Positions 1 through 9,711 are shown, counted from the stretch's first letter. The stretch: DNA of 64,000 bases from Pseudoxanthomonas sp. J35 (GCF_000513995.1 NZ_AZVB01000014.1:1-64000); one strand, 5' to 3'. Numbers and translations are program-made. The notes: a model not told the origin generated them from the letters alone.

Positions 1-234
1 AGGTGCGCTACCGGGGCTTGGCGAAGAACACGGCGCAGGTGCTGACGCTGTTCGCGCTGTCGAACCTGTGGATAGCGCGGCGACGTCTGTTGCTGCCGAC
101 GGGCTAAATCCGTCCGTTGGACGGGGAAACCCGTCGAAAAAGCGCCAGAAATGGCGAGAAAGTGATCACATCGAGGTCGATCAGGCGCCTTGGCGCTGAA
201 ATCTAAGCATCAGCGCGCTTTGATCAGACCTTCC
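1..234. mobile_element. Right end of an IS5-family insertion sequence (left part outside window)
   Basis: The segment holds the last 34 codons of a transposase, then about 125 bases of non-coding DNA ending in a probable terminal inverted repeat that reads GGGAAGGTCTGATCAAAG on the minus strand. Immediately after it comes CTAA (235-238), the target duplication favoured by the IS5 subgroup. The element interrupts an IS3-type transposase reading frame just after its ...KALG codons, which supports the boundary. The left inverted repeat and the second CTAA copy lie outside the window and cannot be checked. Confidence 0.6.
3..107 (+). CDS. IS5-family transposase, C-terminal end (partial, runs off left edge)
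   Basis: Only the last 34 residues are present, in frame from base 3 to a TAA at 105-107. They begin VRYRGLAKN, continue with a leucine-rich LFALSNLW stretch and end in a basic RRRLLLPTG tail. This is the usual end of IS5-family DDE transposases, beyond the catalytic core. The catalytic DDE residues lie outside the window, so activity cannot be judged. It belongs to the insertion sequence ending near base 234. Confidence 0.7.
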   Translation: MRYRGLAKNTAQVLTLFALSNLWIARRRLLLPTG

Positions 235-680
235 CTAATGCCTTCCTTGGCCGCTCCTCGTTGTATTTCCGGCGCCAGGTTTCGATGACGGTCCGGGCGT
301 GCAGCAGGTGGGTGAACCAGTGTTCGTTGAGGCACTCGTCGCGCAGGCCGTTGAACGACTCGACGTAGGCGTTCTGCTTCGGCTTGCCCGGTTGGATCAG
401 GCGCAACTGCACGCCACGCGCGTGCGCCCAGGCGACCATCGCCTTGCCGCAGAACTCCTTGCCGTTGTCGGTGCGGATCACCCGCGGCAGGCCACGGGTG
501 AGCGCCAGACGGTCGAGCACGCGCGTCACGCCAAGTCCTGAGATCGCACGCTCCACCTCGATCGCGACCGCTTCGTGGGTGGCGTCATCGACGATCGTCA
601 GGCACTTGATGACCCGTCCGTCGGCGGTGCGGTCGAACACGAAGTCCATCGACCACACCTGATTGGCCGCACTCTCGTCT
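235..680 (-). pseudogene. IS3-family transposase (OrfB) fragment, broken at both ends
   Basis: The minus frame encodes the integrase (rve) core of an IS3-group transposase. It starts at NQVWSMDFVFD with the first catalytic Asp, has RTDNGKEF with the second Asp, and NAYVESFNGLRDE with the catalytic Glu. The 3' end is lost after EERPRKALG, where the IS5 element begins. On the 5' side the recognisable transposase stops near base 680, and the frame then runs through an unrelated gene remnant coded on the other strand. The GTG at 748 is therefore not a real start. The fragment is non-functional. Confidence 0.75.
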
Positions 681-682
681 GG

Positions 683-871
683 GGCAATGGAAGTGTTTCG
701 GCCCGGCTCTGGAACGCGATCCGCAGCGACGACTGCGCAGTTCCGCACATTGGCCTGAGCAGCCTCGGGGAAATCGTCGGCTGGGCGCGCCCAGACGAGT
801 TTCCGCCGAGGAACATGCGCACGAGCAAGGGGCTGCGGGCGCTCGGTTACAACGTGAGGATCGGTGTTTGA
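683..871 (+). pseudogene. 3' remnant of a gene resembling the RNA polymerase alpha C-terminal fold
   Basis: An open frame ending in TGA at 869-871 encodes about 60 residues starting SVSARLWNAIRSDD and ending RALGYNVRIGV. The pattern of a helix, then IGLSSLGEIVGW, then a basic RTSKGLRALGYNV helix resembles the helix-hairpin-helix arrangement of RpoA C-terminal-domain-like proteins. This is a pattern judgement, not a search result. Its 5' part is missing and replaced by the IS3 fragment at about 680. It probably belonged to the mobile element that delivered the adjacent stress-tolerance locus. Confidence 0.3.
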
Positions 872-998
872 TCTGCGGCCGTGGGCGGCGCCCGCAAGGT
901 CCCGATCAACCCATCGTCCCCTGCGCCGGACCGGCCCGCCCTGGCATACCGTCCTTGAAGATTTGAGTCACATCAATCGGCCAGCAGGTCGCTGGATG

Positions 999-1033
999 TT
1001 GACTCTTGACTTTCTGCATGCTAGGCGCAATAT
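999..1033 (+). promoter_or_regulatory. Probable sigma-70 promoter of the stress locus
   Basis: Two overlapping -35-like hexamers TTGACT occur at 999-1004 and 1006-1011. The second is 16 bases from a -10-like CAATAT at 1028-1033. The site is about 65 bases upstream of the first tLST gene, in an otherwise gene-free stretch (872-1098). No good CTTGAA/CCCCAT heat-shock promoter was found in this gap. Confidence 0.45.
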
Positions 1034-1052
1034 CTTGCAAAGTCTTGCAAAA
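1033..1052 (+). repeat. Tandem 10-bp repeat just after the tLST -10 box
   Basis: TCTTGCAAAG (1033-1042) is followed directly by TCTTGCAAAA (1043-1052). Two almost identical 10-base units, one helical turn apart and placed at the expected transcription start, look like an operator. The HTH protein encoded immediately downstream is a natural candidate to bind it; that link is inference. Confidence 0.5.
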
Positions 1053-1098
1053 ACTTCCTCGAGCGAGGCCGCGTGACGACGGAGCTTGTGGGGGTGGT

Positions 1099-1380
1099 AT
1101 GACAGCGCGCCAGCAGGCGATCTTCACACTTGACGAGTTGGCTGCCTACTTGAAAGTCGGCAAGCGGACGCTTTACCGGCTCGCCTCGCACGGGGAGATT
1201 CCGGCCTTCAAGGTCGGCGGGACGTGGCGGTTTCGTCAAAGTGAAATCGATCAATGGATCAATGATCAGACCCAAGCAGGCAGAAAGAAGGAGGGGATAC
1301 GCACAGATGAGCAGCCAAAGTCAGCGGAACACTCCGTGTCGCCTGGGCGTGCTGTCCGTCGCCGCAGGCAAGTGGAGTGA
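1099..1380 (+). CDS. Excisionase/MerR-like helix-turn-helix regulator of the tLST
   Basis: A 93-residue protein. Residues about 5-55 form a winged HTH of the excisionase (HTH_17) type: FTLDELAAYLKVGKRTLYRL, then a wing with FKVGGTWRF and SEIDQWI. The basic C-terminal tail (about residues 60-93) has no recognisable fold. The ATG at 1099 is chosen because GGGGGTGG lies just before it; the frame is open further upstream to 1006 without a better site. It is the first gene of the tLST, 35 bases before hsp20, and probably controls the locus or its excision. Confidence 0.8.
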   Translation: MTARQQAIFTLDELAAYLKVGKRTLYRLASHGEIPAFKVGGTWRFRQSEIDQWINDQTQAGRKKEGIRTDEQPKSAEHSVSPGRAVRRRRQVE

Positions 1381-1415
1381 GCGAGAGTCTTCAATTTTTC
1401 TTCTGGAGGTGTGAC

Positions 1416-1985
1416 ATGGACATTGATTTCAAGAAGTTGGCTCCCTGGAACTGGTTCAAGAAGGAGCAGGAAGAACAACAGAGCACTGCCTCTCTGCCCG
1501 TGCAGCGCAATGACCTGCCGGCGGCAGGCGGTCCCGTCAGTCCCATCCTGCAATTGCATCGCGAGATCGACCGCCTCTTTGATGATGCGTTTCGAGGCTT
1601 CGGCTTTCCGGCGCTGGCCATGCCGCGGTGGCCGTCGGACTGGCCGGGCCTGCTGAAGCCGGCACTTGACATCCAGGAAACCGACAAGCAGTACAAGATT
1701 TCTTTGGAGGTTCCCGGCGTCGAGGAAAAGGACATCCAGATCACGCTCGACAACGACGTGCTGATGATACGGGGCGAGAAGCGCCAGGAGCAGGAAAAGA
1801 AGGAGGGTGGCTTCCATCGCGTCGAACGCTCCTACGGCAGTTTCCAGCGTGTCCTGAACCTGCCTGACAACGCCAACCAGGAATCGATCAAGGCCGCATT
1901 CAAGAACGGCGTGCTCACGATCACGATGGACAAGCGCGAGGCCAGTGCGCCCAAGCAGGGGCGCTCGATCCCGATCAACGGCTGA
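1416..1985 (+). CDS. Small heat-shock protein (Hsp20 / alpha-crystallin family), island copy 1
   Basis: A 189-residue ATP-independent holdase that should bind unfolding proteins and pass them to the disaggregase encoded next. The N-terminal arm (1-75) has the hydrophobic PWNWFKK and a RLFDDAFRGF segment. The alpha-crystallin domain covers about 80-180, with LDIQETDKQYKISLEVPGV, the GEKRQE turn and the AAFKNGVLTITM ending. The C-terminal RSIPING supplies the I-x-I-type anchor. The ATG at 1416 has an ideal GGAGGT nine bases upstream. It corresponds to sHsp20-GI of the tLST. Confidence 0.93.
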   Translation: MDIDFKKLAPWNWFKKEQEEQQSTASLPVQRNDLPAAGGPVSPILQLHREIDRLFDDAFRGFGFPALAMPRWPSDWPGLLKPALDIQETDKQYKISLEVPGVEEKDIQITLDNDVLMIRGEKRQEQEKKEGGFHRVERSYGSFQRVLNLPDNANQESIKAAFKNGVLTITMDKREASAPKQGRSIPING

Positions 1986-2020
1986 CGCGGGGCAGCGCGT
2001 TTTTCTCAAAAACCACAAGA

Positions 2021-2051
2021 GATGAGGCACCGTGATCGGCGGTGCCTCGTC
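2021..2051 (+). other. Strong hairpin between hsp20 and clpG/clpK
   Basis: GATGAGGCACCG (2021-2032) pairs with CGGTGCCTCGTC (2040-2051) across a 7-base loop, with one G-U pair. No U-run follows, so it is not a classical terminator. It ends 15 bases before the SD sequence of the disaggregase gene. It could stabilise or punctuate the hsp20 message. Confidence 0.6.
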
Positions 2052-2077
2052 AGATCAATCTTTACAGGAGCATCAGC

Positions 2078-4927
2078 ATGGCCAGAAAACAATGCCAGGT
2101 CTGCGGCCAGCCCGCCACGGTGCGGATGGAAGCCAATCTCAATGGTCGCCACAGCACCATGCTGTTGTGTGACGATCACTATCGCCAACTGGTGCGCCAG
2201 CAAAAGCGCACCGTCTCGCCGCTGGAAGCGTTGTTCGGCTCGCGCAGCGGGCTGTTCGAAGACTTCCTTGGCAGCGACTTCTTCCGCATCGGTGACGGCG
2301 CACTGTCCATGGCGGCCGATACCGGCGAGGTCGTCGATGCCTCGTTCGGCGAACCTGCCCCGGCCGGTACGGGCACCGCGCGCCGTCGCGGCAGTGGGCT
2401 CGCCAGCCGTATCAGCGAACAGTCCGAGGCCCTATTGCAGGGGGCCGCCCGACACGCTGCAGAGTTCGGGCGCGCCGAAGTCGATACCGAACACCTGCTG
2501 CTGGCGCTATCCGGCAGCGACGTGGTCAAGACCATCCTGGGGCAGTTCAGGATCAAGGTCGATGACCTCAAGCGACAGATCGAATCCGAAGCCAAGCGCG
2601 GCGACAAGCCGTTCGAGGGCGAGATCGGCGTGTCGCCCCGGGTCAAGGACGCGCTCAGCCGTGCTTTCGTGGCCTCCAATGAACTCGGCCACTCTTATGT
2701 CGGGCCGGAGCATTTCCTGATCGGGCTGGCCGAGGAAGGCGAAGGTTTGGCGGCCAACCTGCTGCGCCGTTACGGCCTCACGCCGCAAGCGCTGCGCCAG
2801 CAGGTAAGCAAGGTGGTCGGCAAAGGTGCCGAGGATGGCCGCGCCGAGACGCCGACCAACACGCCCGAGCTGGATAAATACTCGCGAGACCTCACCAAAA
2901 TGGCGCGCGAGGGCAAGCTCGATCCGGTCATCGGCCGCGCGCAGGAGATCGAGACCACCATCGAGGTGCTGGCCCGGCGCAAGAAAAACAATCCGGTGCT
3001 GATCGGCGAGCCCGGCGTCGGCAAGACCGCCATCGTCGAAGGGTTGGCGCAGCGCATGGTGGCCGGCGAAGTGCCTGAGACGCTGCGCGACAAGCGCCTG
3101 GTGGAACTCAACATCAACGCCATGGTGGCAGGCGCCAAGTACCGCGGCGAGTTCGAGGAGCGCGTGCAGAAGGTGCTCAAGGAAGTGACCGAGCACCAGG
3201 GCGAGCTGATTCTCTTCATCGACGAGGTGCACACCATCGTCGGTGCCGGCCAGGGCGGTGGCGAAGGCGGGCTGGACGTGGCCAACGTGTTCAAGCCGAT
3301 GATGGCGCGCGGCGAACTGAACCTGATCGGCGCCACCACGCTCAACGAGTATCAGAAGTACATCGAGAAGGACGCCGCGCTGGAGCGTCGCTTCCAGCCG
3401 GTGATGGTGCCCGAGCCGACGGTAGCGCAGACCATGATGATCCTGCGCGGCCTGCGCGACACCTTCGAGGCGCACCACAAGGTCAGCATCACCGAGGATG
3501 CGATCATCGCCGCCGCCGAATTGTCGGACCGCTACATCACCGCGCGCTTTTTGCCTGACAAGGCCATCGACCTGCTCGACCAGGCGGCCGCACGCGTGAA
3601 GCTGTCGGCCACGGCCCGCCCGGTGGCGGTGCAAGAGCTGGAGTCCGAACTGCACCAGCTGCGGCGTGAGCAGGACTATGTGGCCTCGCGCAAGCAGTAC
3701 GACAAGGCCGCCGAGCTCGGCAAACGCATCGAAGCCAAGGAGGCCGAGCTCAAGAAGCTGATCGAGGACTGGGAGCGGGAGCGGGCCTCGGGCAGCGCCG
3801 AAGTCAAGGCCGAGCATGTTGCGCAGATCGTCTCGCGGCTGACCGGTATCCCGGTCAACGAGCTGACGGTGGAAGAACGCGAGAAGCTGCTGCATCTGGA
3901 ACAGCGGCTGCATGAGCGCCTGGTGGGACAGGACGAAGCAGTACGTGCCGTGGCCGATGCCGTGCGGCTGTCGCGCGCGGGCCTGCGCGAAGGCAGCAAG
4001 CCGGTGGCGACTTTTCTGTTCCTCGGGCCGACCGGCGTGGGCAAGACCGAGCTCGCCAAGGCGCTGGCCGAGTCCATCTATGGCGATGAAGGTGCGCTGC
4101 TGCGCATCGACATGTCCGAGTACGGGGAACGCCATACCGTGGCACGCCTGGTGGGCGCGCCTCCGGGTTATGTGGGCTATGACGAGGGCGGCCAGCTCAC
4201 CGAGAAGGTGCGTCGCAAGCCCTACAGCGTGTTGCTGCTGGACGAGATCGAGAAGGCTCACCCCGACGTCTACAACATCCTGCTGCAGGTGTTCGACGAC
4301 GGGCGGCTCACCGACGGCAAGGGCCGGGTGGTGGATTTCACCAATACCATCATCATCGCCACCTCGAACTTGGGCTCGGACATCATCCAGCGTCGGCTGA
4401 AGGCCGGTGGCGCCGCCGGCGAGGAATACGAGAAGACCAAGTCCGAGGTGATGGACGTGCTGCGCGGACACTTCCGCCCCGAGTTCCTCAACCGCATCGA
4501 CGAGATCATCGTCTTCCATGCGCTGGGCAAGGAGGAGATCCGCCATATCGTCGGCCTGCAGCTCGATCGTGTGGCCCGCAACGCCGCCAGCCAGGGCGTG
4601 ACGCTGACCTTCGATCAGACCTTGATCGACCACTTCGCGGAGGAAGGCTACAAGCCCGAGTTCGGCGCGCGTGAGCTCAAGCGGCTGATCCGCAGCGAGC
4701 TGGAGACCGCACTGGCGCGCGAGATGCTGGGTGGCGGTATCGGCAAGGGCGATCACGCCAGCGCCCGCTGGGACGACAAGGCCGAACGGGTAGTCTTCGA
4801 GCGCCAGGAGCCACCCGCGAAGCCGGCCGAGCCTGAAAAGCCCGATGCCGCGAACGTGGCTGAGGCACCGCCTGGCGACGCGAGCAAGCCTGCGCGCAGG
4901 AAGAAGTCAGCGGACGGCGAATCTTGA
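2078..4927 (+). CDS. clpK: ClpG/ClpK-type stand-alone protein disaggregase (AAA+ Hsp100)
   Basis: A 949-residue two-ring AAA+ unfoldase that dissolves heat aggregates. The N-terminal extension (1-100) starts [10 protein letters not shown] with Cys6, Cys9 and Cys31, a probable zinc site that marks ClpG/ClpK. A Clp-N repeat domain follows (about 105-250). The first ATPase has Walker A GEPGVGKT at 310-317 and a [10 protein letters not shown] Walker B. A short coiled middle domain covers about 510-600. The second ATPase has GPTGVGKT at 650-657 and [16 protein letters not shown]. The C-terminal tail is acidic/basic low complexity. ATG 2078 has CAGGAG upstream; the open frame before it overlaps the hairpin region. 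It is the key heat-resistance gene of the tLST. Confidence 0.95.
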   Translation: MARKQCQVCGQPATVRMEANLNGRHSTMLLCDDHYRQLVRQQKRTVSPLEALFGSRSGLFEDFLGSDFFRIGDGALSMAADTGEVVDASFGEPAPAGTGTARRRGSGLASRISEQSEALLQGAARHAAEFGRAEVDTEHLLLALSGSDVVKTILGQFRIKVDDLKRQIESEAKRGDKPFEGEIGVSPRVKDALSRAFVASNELGHSYVGPEHFLIGLAEEGEGLAANLLRRYGLTPQALRQQVSKVVGKGAEDGRAETPTNTPELDKYSRDLTKMAREGKLDPVIGRAQEIETTIEVLARRKKNNPVLIGEPGVGKTAIVEGLAQRMVAGEVPETLRDKRLVELNINAMVAGAKYRGEFEERVQKVLKEVTEHQGELILFIDEVHTIVGAGQGGGEGGLDVANVFKPMMARGELNLIGATTLNEYQKYIEKDAALERRFQPVMVPEPTVAQTMMILRGLRDTFEAHHKVSITEDAIIAAAELSDRYITARFLPDKAIDLLDQAAARVKLSATARPVAVQELESELHQLRREQDYVASRKQYDKAAELGKRIEAKEAELKKLIEDWERERASGSAEVKAEHVAQIVSRLTGIPVNELTVEEREKLLHLEQRLHERLVGQDEAVRAVADAVRLSRAGLREGSKPVATFLFLGPTGVGKTELAKALAESIYGDEGALLRIDMSEYGERHTVARLVGAPPGYVGYDEGGQLTEKVRRKPYSVLLLDEIEKAHPDVYNILLQVFDDGRLTDGKGRVVDFTNTIIIATSNLGSDIIQRRLKAGGAAGEEYEKTKSEVMDVLRGHFRPEFLNRIDEIIVFHALGKEEIRHIVGLQLDRVARNAASQGVTLTFDQTLIDHFAEEGYKPEFGARELKRLIRSELETALAREMLGGGIGKGDHASARWDDKAERVVFERQEPPAKPAEPEKPDAANVAEAPPGDASKPARRKKSADGES

Positions 4928-4943
4928 GCGATGGGAGGCTGTT

Positions 4944-6374
4944 GTGTCCGACCCCAATGGGCTGACATGGGCAGCCACCCTCGTGTCGCTGGCGGTCGCT
5001 GTCCCCACAGCGGGGCACGCGGTCATCTACAAGCGTGACCCTCGATCGGCCACGCTGTGGGTACTGCTGATCGCCTTGTTGCCGCTGGGCGGTTCGCTGC
5101 TGTATGGGCTGTTCGGCATCAACCGTTACCAGCGGCGGGCGCGGCGGCTCTTCCCGGGGGCAGATCCTGCTGCTCGGCAGGACCTCTCGCCCACGATGCC
5201 CGAGGCTGTATCGCCGCCACTTGCCGGCCTGGCCCACCTGGTGGGACGCGCCACCGGCCAGTCGCTGACCGGTGGCAACCGCATCGAGCCGCTTGTCGAT
5301 GGCGAGCAGGCCTACCCGGCCATGCTCGCCGCCATCGAATCGGCGCGGTACAGCGTCGCCTTGGCCTCGTACATCTTCGACAGCCAAGGCATCGGGGCGC
5401 AGTTCGTCGATGCGCTGCGCCGGGCTCATGAGCGCGGCGTGCAAGTGCGGGTGCTGATCGACGACGTGTATGCCCGCTGGACGCCCCGCAGCGCCTACCG
5501 CGCCTTGCAGCGCGCCGGCGTTCCGGCGGCGACGTTCAACCCGACGTTGATTCCCGCGCGCCTGCATGCCGCGCATCTGCGCAATCACCGCAAGCTGCTG
5601 GTGATCGATGGCGAGACGGGTTTCACCGGCGGCATGAACATCTTCGGTCCGTATTGGCGGCCCGATGCGCCGGGCCAGGCCTGTCACGATTTGCACTTTC
5701 GTCTGCGCGGGCCGGTGGTTGCGCACCTGATGCGGTGCTTCACCGATGACTGGTGCGATACCACAGGCGAGCGACTCAGCGAGGCTTTCTGGGGCGAACC
5801 GCCCGCAACGGCTGATGAGCCGGGAACCAGTTGGGCGCGCGGCATCGAGGCCGGTCCCGACGAGGCCCTGGACCGGATGCGCTGGACCTTCATGGGTGCT
5901 TTGAGCGCCGCGAAGCATTCGGTGCGCATCTGGACACCGTATTTCGTCCCCGACCAGCCGATGATCGCGGCGCTAAGCACGGCCGCGTTGCGCGGCGTGC
6001 GTGTCGACGTGCTGACGCCTGCGAACGGTGACCATCCCACGGTGCAATGGGCCGCGCGCGCCCACTACTGGCAGGTGCTGGAGCACGGTGTGCGCATCTT
6101 CGAACGGCCTGGCCCGTTCGACCATAGCAAGCTGATGCTGGTAGACGGCAAGTGGTGCTGCCTGGGTTCGGCCAATTGGGATGCACGCAGCCTGCGCCTG
6201 AACTTCGAGTTCAATGTGGAGGTGTACGACACCGCGTTGTCTACGCGGCTGTCATCCCTTTTTGATGCCGCCCGTGATGCGGCGGACGAGATATCGGCGA
6301 TGGCGTTGCGCGCCCGCCCGCTGGCCATCCGCTTGCGCGACGGGGTGGCCCGTCTGTTCACCCCCATTCTCTAG
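4944..6374 (+). CDS. cls: Cardiolipin-synthase-like phospholipase D protein
   Basis: A 476-residue membrane protein. Two N-terminal transmembrane segments (about 10-65) are followed by a cytoplasmic domain with two HKD motifs: HLRNHRKLLVIDG with TGGMN, and FDHSKLMLVDG with GSANWD. In cardiolipin synthases these build cardiolipin from phosphatidylglycerol or a phosphatidyl donor. GTG 4944 is chosen because GGGAGG lies six bases upstream and translation then begins 17 bases after the clpK stop. The gene sits between clpK and ftsH as in other tLSTs and may adapt membrane lipid to heat stress (inference). Confidence 0.88.
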   Translation: MSDPNGLTWAATLVSLAVAVPTAGHAVIYKRDPRSATLWVLLIALLPLGGSLLYGLFGINRYQRRARRLFPGADPAARQDLSPTMPEAVSPPLAGLAHLVGRATGQSLTGGNRIEPLVDGEQAYPAMLAAIESARYSVALASYIFDSQGIGAQFVDALRRAHERGVQVRVLIDDVYARWTPRSAYRALQRAGVPAATFNPTLIPARLHAAHLRNHRKLLVIDGETGFTGGMNIFGPYWRPDAPGQACHDLHFRLRGPVVAHLMRCFTDDWCDTTGERLSEAFWGEPPATADEPGTSWARGIEAGPDEALDRMRWTFMGALSAAKHSVRIWTPYFVPDQPMIAALSTAALRGVRVDVLTPANGDHPTVQWAARAHYWQVLEHGVRIFERPGPFDHSKLMLVDGKWCCLGSANWDARSLRLNFEFNVEVYDTALSTRLSSLFDAARDAADEISAMALRARPLAIRLRDGVARLFTPIL

Positions 6375-6401
6375 CGACACGACCTGCGAGGAACATTGCC
6401 C

Positions 6402-8219
6402 ATGGAAAAGAAAGATCAATGGAACATTGGCTACTGGATCGTCGCCGGTCTGTTGCTGCTGACGCTGCAGAACTACTGGCAGGCGGCCAAGACCGTCGAG
6501 CCCGTACCCTACAGCGAATTCGAGAAGGCGCTGGCCGAGGGGCGCATCGCCGAAGTGCTGGTGTCGGACCGCACGGTCACCGGGCGCCTGAAATCGCCGG
6601 ACAGCCGGGGCAAGGCCACGATCGTGGCCACCCGTGTCGAACCCGACCTGGCCGAGCGGCTGTCCAAGTACGACGTGCCCTATGCGCGGGTGGTGGAAAG
6701 CACCTGGCTGCGTGATGTGCTCTCCTGGATTCTGCCGGCGGTGGCCTTCTTCGGCGTCTGGTTCTTCCTGTTCCGCCGCTTCGCCGAGAAGCAGGGCATG
6801 GGCGGCTTCCTGAGCATCGGCAAGAGTCGCGCCAAGGTGTTCATGGAGAAGAACACCGGCGTCACCTTTGCCGATGTCGCAGGCGTCGATGAGGCCAAGG
6901 CCGAGCTGGCCGAAATCGTCGACTTCCTGGCGAACCCGCAGGACTACGGTCGTCTCGGCGCGCGCATTCCCAAGGGCGTGTTGCTGGTCGGCCCACCGGG
7001 CACCGGCAAGACATTGCTGGCCAAGGCTATTGCCGGTGAGGCTGGGGTGCCCTTCTTCTCCATCTCCGGATCAGAGTTTGTCGAGATGTTCGTCGGCGTG
7101 GGTGCGGCGCGCGTGCGCGACCTGTTCGAGCAGGCGCGCGGGCAGGCGCCGGCCATCATCTTCATCGACGAACTCGACGCACTGGGCCGCGCGCGCGGTG
7201 TCGGCGGCCCCATCGGCGGCCACGACGAGCGCGAGCAGACCTTGAACCAGCTGCTCACCGAGATGGATGGCTTCGACAGTTCGGTGGGGCTCATCATCCT
7301 GGCTGCCACCAACCGGCCCGAAATCCTCGACCAGGCGCTGCTGCGCGCCGGTCGCTTCGACCGTCAGGTGCTGGTGGACCGGCCCGACAAGAAAGGTCGC
7401 CTGGATATCCTGAAGGTCCATGTCAAGAAGATCACCCTGGCCCACGGTGTAGATCTGGAACAGGTGGCGGCGCTGACCACCGGCTTTTCCGGCGCTGATC
7501 TGGCCAATCTCGTGAACGAAGCAGCGCTGAACGCGACGCGGCGCAAGGCGCAGGCTGTGGAACTGCAAGACTTCACCGCCGCCATCGAGCGCATCGTGGC
7601 CGGCCTGGAAAGGAAGAACCGTGTGCTCAATCCGAAGGAGCGGGAAACCGTGGCCTATCACGAGATGGGGCATGCGCTGGTGGCGCTGGCGCTGCCCGGC
7701 ACCGATCCGGTACACAAGATTTCAATCATTCCGCGTGGCATCGGTGCACTCGGCTACACCCTGCAGCGGCCCACCGAAGACCGATTTCTGATGACACGTG
7801 CCGACCTGGAGCACAAGATCGCCGTGCTCCTGGGAGGGCGCGCGGCCGAGAAGCTCGTGTTTGGCGAGCTGTCCACAGGGGCTTCAGACGATCTCGCGCG
7901 GGCCACCGACATCGCCCGCGACATGATTACACGCTTCGGCATGGATGAGGACTTGGGGTACGTTGCTTTTGAGGCACAGAGGCCGCGTTTTCTTGATGCG
8001 CCTGAACTGGTACAGGGTGGCTGCCGGGTAGCCGAATCGACTCAGACACGCATCGACCAAGCCATCCGTGACATCGTGATGGGTGTGTTTGATCGTGCAT
8101 ACCGAATTCTCGAAATCAACCGAGAAGTGCTGGAGCGCTGCGCGCGCGAGCTGCTCGCGCGGGAAACGCTCGACGAAAGCGATATCCGTCAATTGACTCA
8201 AGGACTTGTTCGGAACTGA
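6402..8219 (+). CDS. ftsH: FtsH family membrane AAA+ zinc protease, island copy
   Basis: A 605-residue membrane-anchored protease. Two transmembrane segments (about 8-25 and 105-125) flank a periplasmic domain. The AAA module has Walker A GPPGTGKT at 197-204, Walker [10 protein letters not shown] and the second-region-of-homology AATNRPE...GRFDRQ. The peptidase site is HEMGH at 420-424. This is slightly shorter than E. coli FtsH (644 aa), mainly at the C-terminus. ATG 6402 follows GAGGAAC. It lies between cls and the second hsp20 and matches the second FtsH of TLPQC loci. Confidence 0.95.
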   Translation: MEKKDQWNIGYWIVAGLLLLTLQNYWQAAKTVEPVPYSEFEKALAEGRIAEVLVSDRTVTGRLKSPDSRGKATIVATRVEPDLAERLSKYDVPYARVVESTWLRDVLSWILPAVAFFGVWFFLFRRFAEKQGMGGFLSIGKSRAKVFMEKNTGVTFADVAGVDEAKAELAEIVDFLANPQDYGRLGARIPKGVLLVGPPGTGKTLLAKAIAGEAGVPFFSISGSEFVEMFVGVGAARVRDLFEQARGQAPAIIFIDELDALGRARGVGGPIGGHDEREQTLNQLLTEMDGFDSSVGLIILAATNRPEILDQALLRAGRFDRQVLVDRPDKKGRLDILKVHVKKITLAHGVDLEQVAALTTGFSGADLANLVNEAALNATRRKAQAVELQDFTAAIERIVAGLERKNRVLNPKERETVAYHEMGHALVALALPGTDPVHKISIIPRGIGALGYTLQRPTEDRFLMTRADLEHKIAVLLGGRAAEKLVFGELSTGASDDLARATDIARDMITRFGMDEDLGYVAFEAQRPRFLDAPELVQGGCRVAESTQTRIDQAIRDIVMGVFDRAYRILEINREVLERCARELLARETLDESDIRQLTQGLVRN

Positions 8220-8306
8220 AAACAGTAGTAGGTGCCATTCAGAGTAAGCCGACGGCTCTGTTCAGTGCGTCATCCAATTCGCCGGCATTGTTCAAGGAGA
8301 ACCGAT

Positions 8307-8765
8307 ATGTCTGCATTGACTCCGTGGGACCCCTTCCGGGAACTGGATGAATTGCAGAACCGCCTGGCGACGATGTTCGGACGGATACCCCAGCGACAGG
8401 GCGCCCGTACCGGCAACGAAGCCATGACCACGGCGGACTGGGCACCAATGGCGGACATCAGCGAGGATGAGAACGCATTCCTCCTCAAGCTGGATCTGCC
8501 GGAGGTCCCCAAGGATGCCGTACGCGTCAGCGCGGAAAACGGTGTGCTCACCATCAGCGGCGAGCGCAAACTGGAAAAAGAGGAGCAGGGCAAGAAGTTC
8601 CACCGCATCGAACGTGCGTATGGCCGCTTTGTGCGCAGCTTTGTCTTGCCTGACAACGTTGATCCGACCAAGGTGACGGCTTCCATGAAAGACGGCGTGC
8701 TGGAAGTGCGGCTTGTCAAGGCCGAGCAAGCCAAACCGAAACAGATTGAAATCTCAGTCAACTAA
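8307..8765 (+). CDS. Small heat-shock protein (Hsp20 family), island copy 2
   Basis: A 152-residue sHSP with a short N-terminal arm (PWDPFRELDELQNRL). The alpha-crystallin domain covers about 45-140: AFLLKLDLPEVPKDAVRVS, SGERKLEKEEQGKKFHRIE and ASMKDGVLEVRLVK. It ends in KQIEISVN, which carries the I-x-I anchor. The SD AAGGAGA is six bases before ATG 8307. It is only distantly similar to copy 1 and less hydrophobic, so the two may hold different clients. The preceding 87 bases have no obvious sigma-32 promoter. Confidence 0.92.
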   Translation: MSALTPWDPFRELDELQNRLATMFGRIPQRQGARTGNEAMTTADWAPMADISEDENAFLLKLDLPEVPKDAVRVSAENGVLTISGERKLEKEEQGKKFHRIERAYGRFVRSFVLPDNVDPTKVTASMKDGVLEVRLVKAEQAKPKQIEISVN

Positions 8766-8787
8766 CTTCAATCAGGAGCCCAGGATC

Positions 8788-9702
8788 ATGAATATCAAGC
8801 AGCCACAATACACCTTCTCCGCACTTGCCCTGGCGGTCGTCGTCGGACTGAGCGGACCGGCTCTGGCCCAATCGGCGGCAGGTTCTAGCCCAGGTGCTGC
8901 AGCACCCTCTGCCGCATCCAAGGCGGCACAGCCACAGGTAGATGACAAGGCCGCCCGGGAAGCCGATAAAAAGCGTGCCGAGCTCATTCAAGACGCCATC
9001 ACGGCGCTCACCAAGACCCAGGAGGCTTTGACCCTCCTTGATGCAAAGAAGACCAAGGAGGCGCTCGCTGCACTGGAACTGGCCAGCGGAAAGCTGGAAC
9101 TGGTATTGGCACGCGACGCCAAACTTGCTTTGGCGCCGGTCGATGTACGCGTCATCACCTACGATATCCACGCCAACGTGGAATCGGTAAAGAAAGCGGT
9201 CAAGTTGTCTCGGGACTTGTTGGATGATGGCGAGGTGCAAAAGGCCCGGCCCATCGTTGCCAATCTGGCCAGCGAAATCGTAATCCAAACCGACAACCTG
9301 CCGATGGCAACGTACCCGGCAGCGATCAAGTCGGCCGCACGGCTCATCGACAGCGGCAAGGTCGACAACGCCAAAGCGGAACTCGCCCGAGCACTGAACA
9401 CGCTGGTGGTGACCTCGGTCGTCTTTCCTCTGCCCGTGCTACGGGCCGAAGCCGCGATGGCAAAAGCTGAAAAGCTGGCCGAGACCGACAAGCGCGATGC
9501 CAAGCAGAACGAGGAGCTCAGCACCTTGCTGTCGTCCGTGCGCACGGAGATCGAGATGGCGCAGATCCTGGGTTATGGCAAGAAGGCGGACTTCAAACCC
9601 ATCTTCGATCAGGTGGAGTCCATTGAGCAAAAGTCGGCTGGTGGCAAAAGCGGCAAGGGATGGTTCGACGAGTTGAAGACGCGCATCCAAAAGCTGTTTT
9701 GA
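8788..9702 (+). CDS. yfdX1: YfdX family protein 1 (exported)
   Basis: A 304-residue protein with a signal peptide: a basic start, hydrophobic SALALAVVVGLSG, and a likely cut after ALAQS near residue 30. The mature part is the Ala/Lys-rich helical YfdX domain (about 55-300), with ITALTKTQEALTLLDAKK, LAPVDVRVITYD and ASEIVIQTDNLPMATYP. E. coli YfdX belongs to the EvgA acid-response regulon and has been reported as a periplasmic chaperone-like protein. Start at 8788 with a CAGGAG SD. A second YfdX follows after a structured 102-base gap. Confidence 0.88.
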   Translation: MNIKQPQYTFSALALAVVVGLSGPALAQSAAGSSPGAAAPSAASKAAQPQVDDKAAREADKKRAELIQDAITALTKTQEALTLLDAKKTKEALAALELASGKLELVLARDAKLALAPVDVRVITYDIHANVESVKKAVKLSRDLLDDGEVQKARPIVANLASEIVIQTDNLPMATYPAAIKSAARLIDSGKVDNAKAELARALNTLVVTSVVFPLPVLRAEAAMAKAEKLAETDKRDAKQNEELSTLLSSVRTEIEMAQILGYGKKADFKPIFDQVESIEQKSAGGKSGKGWFDELKTRIQKLF

Positions 9703-9711
9703 GGTGATGAA

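Noticed and set aside
598-828. 76-codon minus-strand frame at the left edge
   Set aside because: It is a shifted frame through the transposase fragment and the adjacent remnant, with no family pattern.
1266-2030. 254-codon minus-strand frame over the first small heat-shock gene
   Set aside because: The sHSP on the plus strand has family motifs and a perfect SD; the antisense frame has neither.
2507-4756. 749-codon open frame antisense to the disaggregase gene
   Set aside because: The plus strand has a full AAA+ protein with all motifs; the antisense frame has none and is explained by GC-rich codon bias.
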